Notes under the pieces: generated by a model | The model's input: the letters and a program-made list of their open reading frames with translations, nothing else | Told to the model about the DNA's origin: nothing | Databases searched by the model: none | Shown: positions 5,151 through 6,320 of the stretch, in pieces | Layout of the letters: each line of letters starts with the position of its first letter | Position numbering within the stretch: position 1 is the stretch's first letter | Source of the DNA: Anaerolineales bacterium | Lineage (GTDB): Bacteria; Chloroflexota; Anaerolineae; 4572-78; NAK82 | Length of the DNA: 6,320 bases | Direction of reading: 5' to 3' | NCBI GenBank assembly: GCA_024643945.1 | Contig: JAHELX010000366.1 | Coordinates: forward strand, 1 to 6,320 | Position numbers and translations under genes: made by a program

Positions 5151-6320
5151 CTACTCGTAGGCGAGCACTTCCCGAATCGTCAACCGTGACGCACTGCGGG
5201 CTGGCAACAAGCTGGCCGATAACGACAGGCAGACGACCATTCCCAGCCAGATAAGGAAACCCTGAACGGCGAAGGTGAACTCCGCCGGGGCATTGAAGAT
5301 AGTCATGCTGATGGCGTTGGATAGCAAGAAGCTGATGGGGAAGGAAAGGGTGACTCCCAGCGCAAAGCTGATTAATCCGATGATCAGCCCCTCGACGATG
5401 ACCAACTTGGAGATAATCTGATTGTGGGCACCGATGGCCCGCATCACGCCGATCTCGCGGGTGCGCTCCATAACATTCATGCTCATGGTGCCGGTCAGCC
5501 CGATGCTGCCGACCAGGGCCGTCATCAGCGCCATCACCAGCAGAACAACGGTTATGATGCCCAGTAGTCCGGTGACCGATGCTGCATGCGCCTTGCCTGC
5601 CTCTGCGTGGCTGACCTTGAAACCCTGCGCTCGAAAGTGGGCGTCCAACTGCTGGCTGACCTGCTCCTGGAAATCCAGGCTGTGCTCGTTGGTGGTGATG
5701 CGATAGGCAGAAGCCCGATTGGTTTCCTTGAGCACTTTGGCCAGGTAATCGTAATTGGCGTAAGCGACCAGGTCATCAACGCCTGTGTACTGAAAGATCC
5801 CGATCACCACCCAATCCCTCTCTCGCCCGCCAATCTTGAGTGACAGGCTGTCACCGACTCGGAGATTGGGATAATCGTCCCAGAAGGCCTCGTTCACCAC
5901 AATGACATTTTCGTCCCGCGGCAAAAGCCAGCGTCCCTCCAGCAGCTTGGGCTCGACCAGCCCGCTGTCGGCGGGCGGCCCAATGATGGCAACCGGGTCA
6001 GGCGGTGAACCGTCGGCGTGCAGCATCTCAGCGCCGGTCGCCGTCCACACCTCGACGCGCTCAACGCCGGGGACCGTCAGGGCCTCCCGCGTCACCTTCT
6101 CCACCCGGTAGCTTTGGGCAAAATCCAGGCTCACGTCCGCTCCAAAGTAGCGCGTGGTCTGCTCCACCTTCCGGTTCAAGGCAGCCTGCGAACTGAAGAC
6201 CGCGATAAAGACAGCTCCCCCCAGGGCCAATGTGAACAGCGTCAGGGCCAGCCGTCCCTTGTGGCGGAAAGTATTTCGGATCGAGATCAGCAGCGGGCGA
6301 GAAAGCAAACGCAGGCGTTC
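5151..6320 (-). CDS. FtsX/MacB-type ABC transporter permease, 3' part
   Basis: The frame is open from the right window edge to TAG 5151-5153, so the gene is incomplete at its 5' end. The TTG at 6306-6308 is an internal leucine, not a start. The visible 389 residues begin ERLRLLSRPL. Counting from that TTG as residue 1, a transmembrane helix (about 18-40) leads to an extracytoplasmic MacB_PCD-like domain (about 41-243), then three helices (about 248-272, 302-330 and 347-371) forming the FtsX domain. The coupling-helix signature MNVMERTREIGVMRAIGAHN (277-296) contacts the ATPase. The beginning looks like the internal repeat boundary of long two-FtsX-domain permeases, so the full protein is probably about 800 residues. 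The normal C-terminus PARSASRLTIREVLAYE is intact. Its ATPase gene is not in the window. Role: export or lipoprotein handling at the membrane, substrate unknown. Confidence 0.9.
   Translation of the reverse strand, partial: ERLRLLSRPLLISIRNTFRHKGRLALTLFTLALGGAVFIAVFSSQAALNRKVEQTTRYFGADVSLDFAQSYRVEKVTREALTVPGVERVEVWTATGAEMLHADGSPPDPVAIIGPPADSGLVEPKLLEGRWLLPRDENVIVVNEAFWDDYPNLRVGDSLSLKIGGRERDWVVIGIFQYTGVDDLVAYANYDYLAKVLKETNRASAYRITTNEHSLDFQEQVSQQLDAHFRAQGFKVSHAEAGKAHAASVTGLLGIITVVLLVMALMTALVGSIGLTGTMSMNVMERTREIGVMRAIGAHNQIISKLVIVEGLIIGLISFALGVTLSFPISFLLSNAISMTIFNAPAEFTFAVQGFLIWLGMVVCLSLSASLLPARSASRLTIREVLAYE

Noticed and set aside
4446..5254. Plus-strand frames opposite the aldolase
   Set aside because: They are shadows of the minus-strand aldolase, which carries conserved aldolase motifs despite its frameshifts.

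Overview
The window is GC-rich bacterial DNA. The mix of small one-component regulators (TetR, PadR), an FtsX/MacB-type permease, a MNT-HEPN pair and an iolC-type kinase beside a LacD-like aldolase would fit a Chloroflexota (Anaerolineae/Caldilineae-like) genome. That assignment is inference only, since no phylogenetic marker gene is present. The region looks accessory and eroded: it holds regulator cassettes, a toxin-antitoxin-type pair, a tRNA 3'-end relic and two damaged catabolic genes.

Left part (1-952, + strand). Three spaced copies of GACATTCG lie at the left edge, possibly the end of an insertion sequence. A near-consensus promoter with an adjacent inverted repeat then leads into a TetR regulator (146-712). 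A 67-residue protein with two predicted membrane helices follows (749-952) and is probably co-transcribed.

Middle part (953-2189). This holds a perfect 11-bp hairpin, a 19-codon ORF with a very good ribosome binding site, and a candidate promoter. Next come overlapping genes for a MntA-type nucleotidyltransferase antitoxin (1232-1522) and a HepT-type HEPN toxin (1515-1901). The following gap contains a 16-bp-stem terminator, a tRNA T-arm/acceptor-like relic and an imperfect inverted repeat around both. It ends with a consensus promoter whose -10 box overlaps a 23-bp palindrome plus GACATAT repeats spaced exactly 15 bp apart.

Right part (2190-6320). That promoter drives a PadR regulator (2190-2537) and an ATGA-overlapping membrane protein (2534-3370). 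The membrane gene runs head-on into a minus-strand iolC-type sugar kinase that has lost its C-terminal catalytic part; the two reading frames meet at about 3366-3371. Upstream of the kinase on the minus strand is a LacD-like aldolase gene carrying at least two frame disruptions. Upstream of that is the 3' half of a large FtsX/MacB-type ABC permease that continues past the right edge. The kinase and aldolase would have formed a phosphorylation-then-cleavage pair, as in inositol-type catabolism, but both look inactivated.

I see no clear new defence or mobile system. The most interesting points are the kinase/membrane-protein breakpoint, the decaying kinase-aldolase pair, the structured gap at 1902-2165 and the compact PadR operator array.
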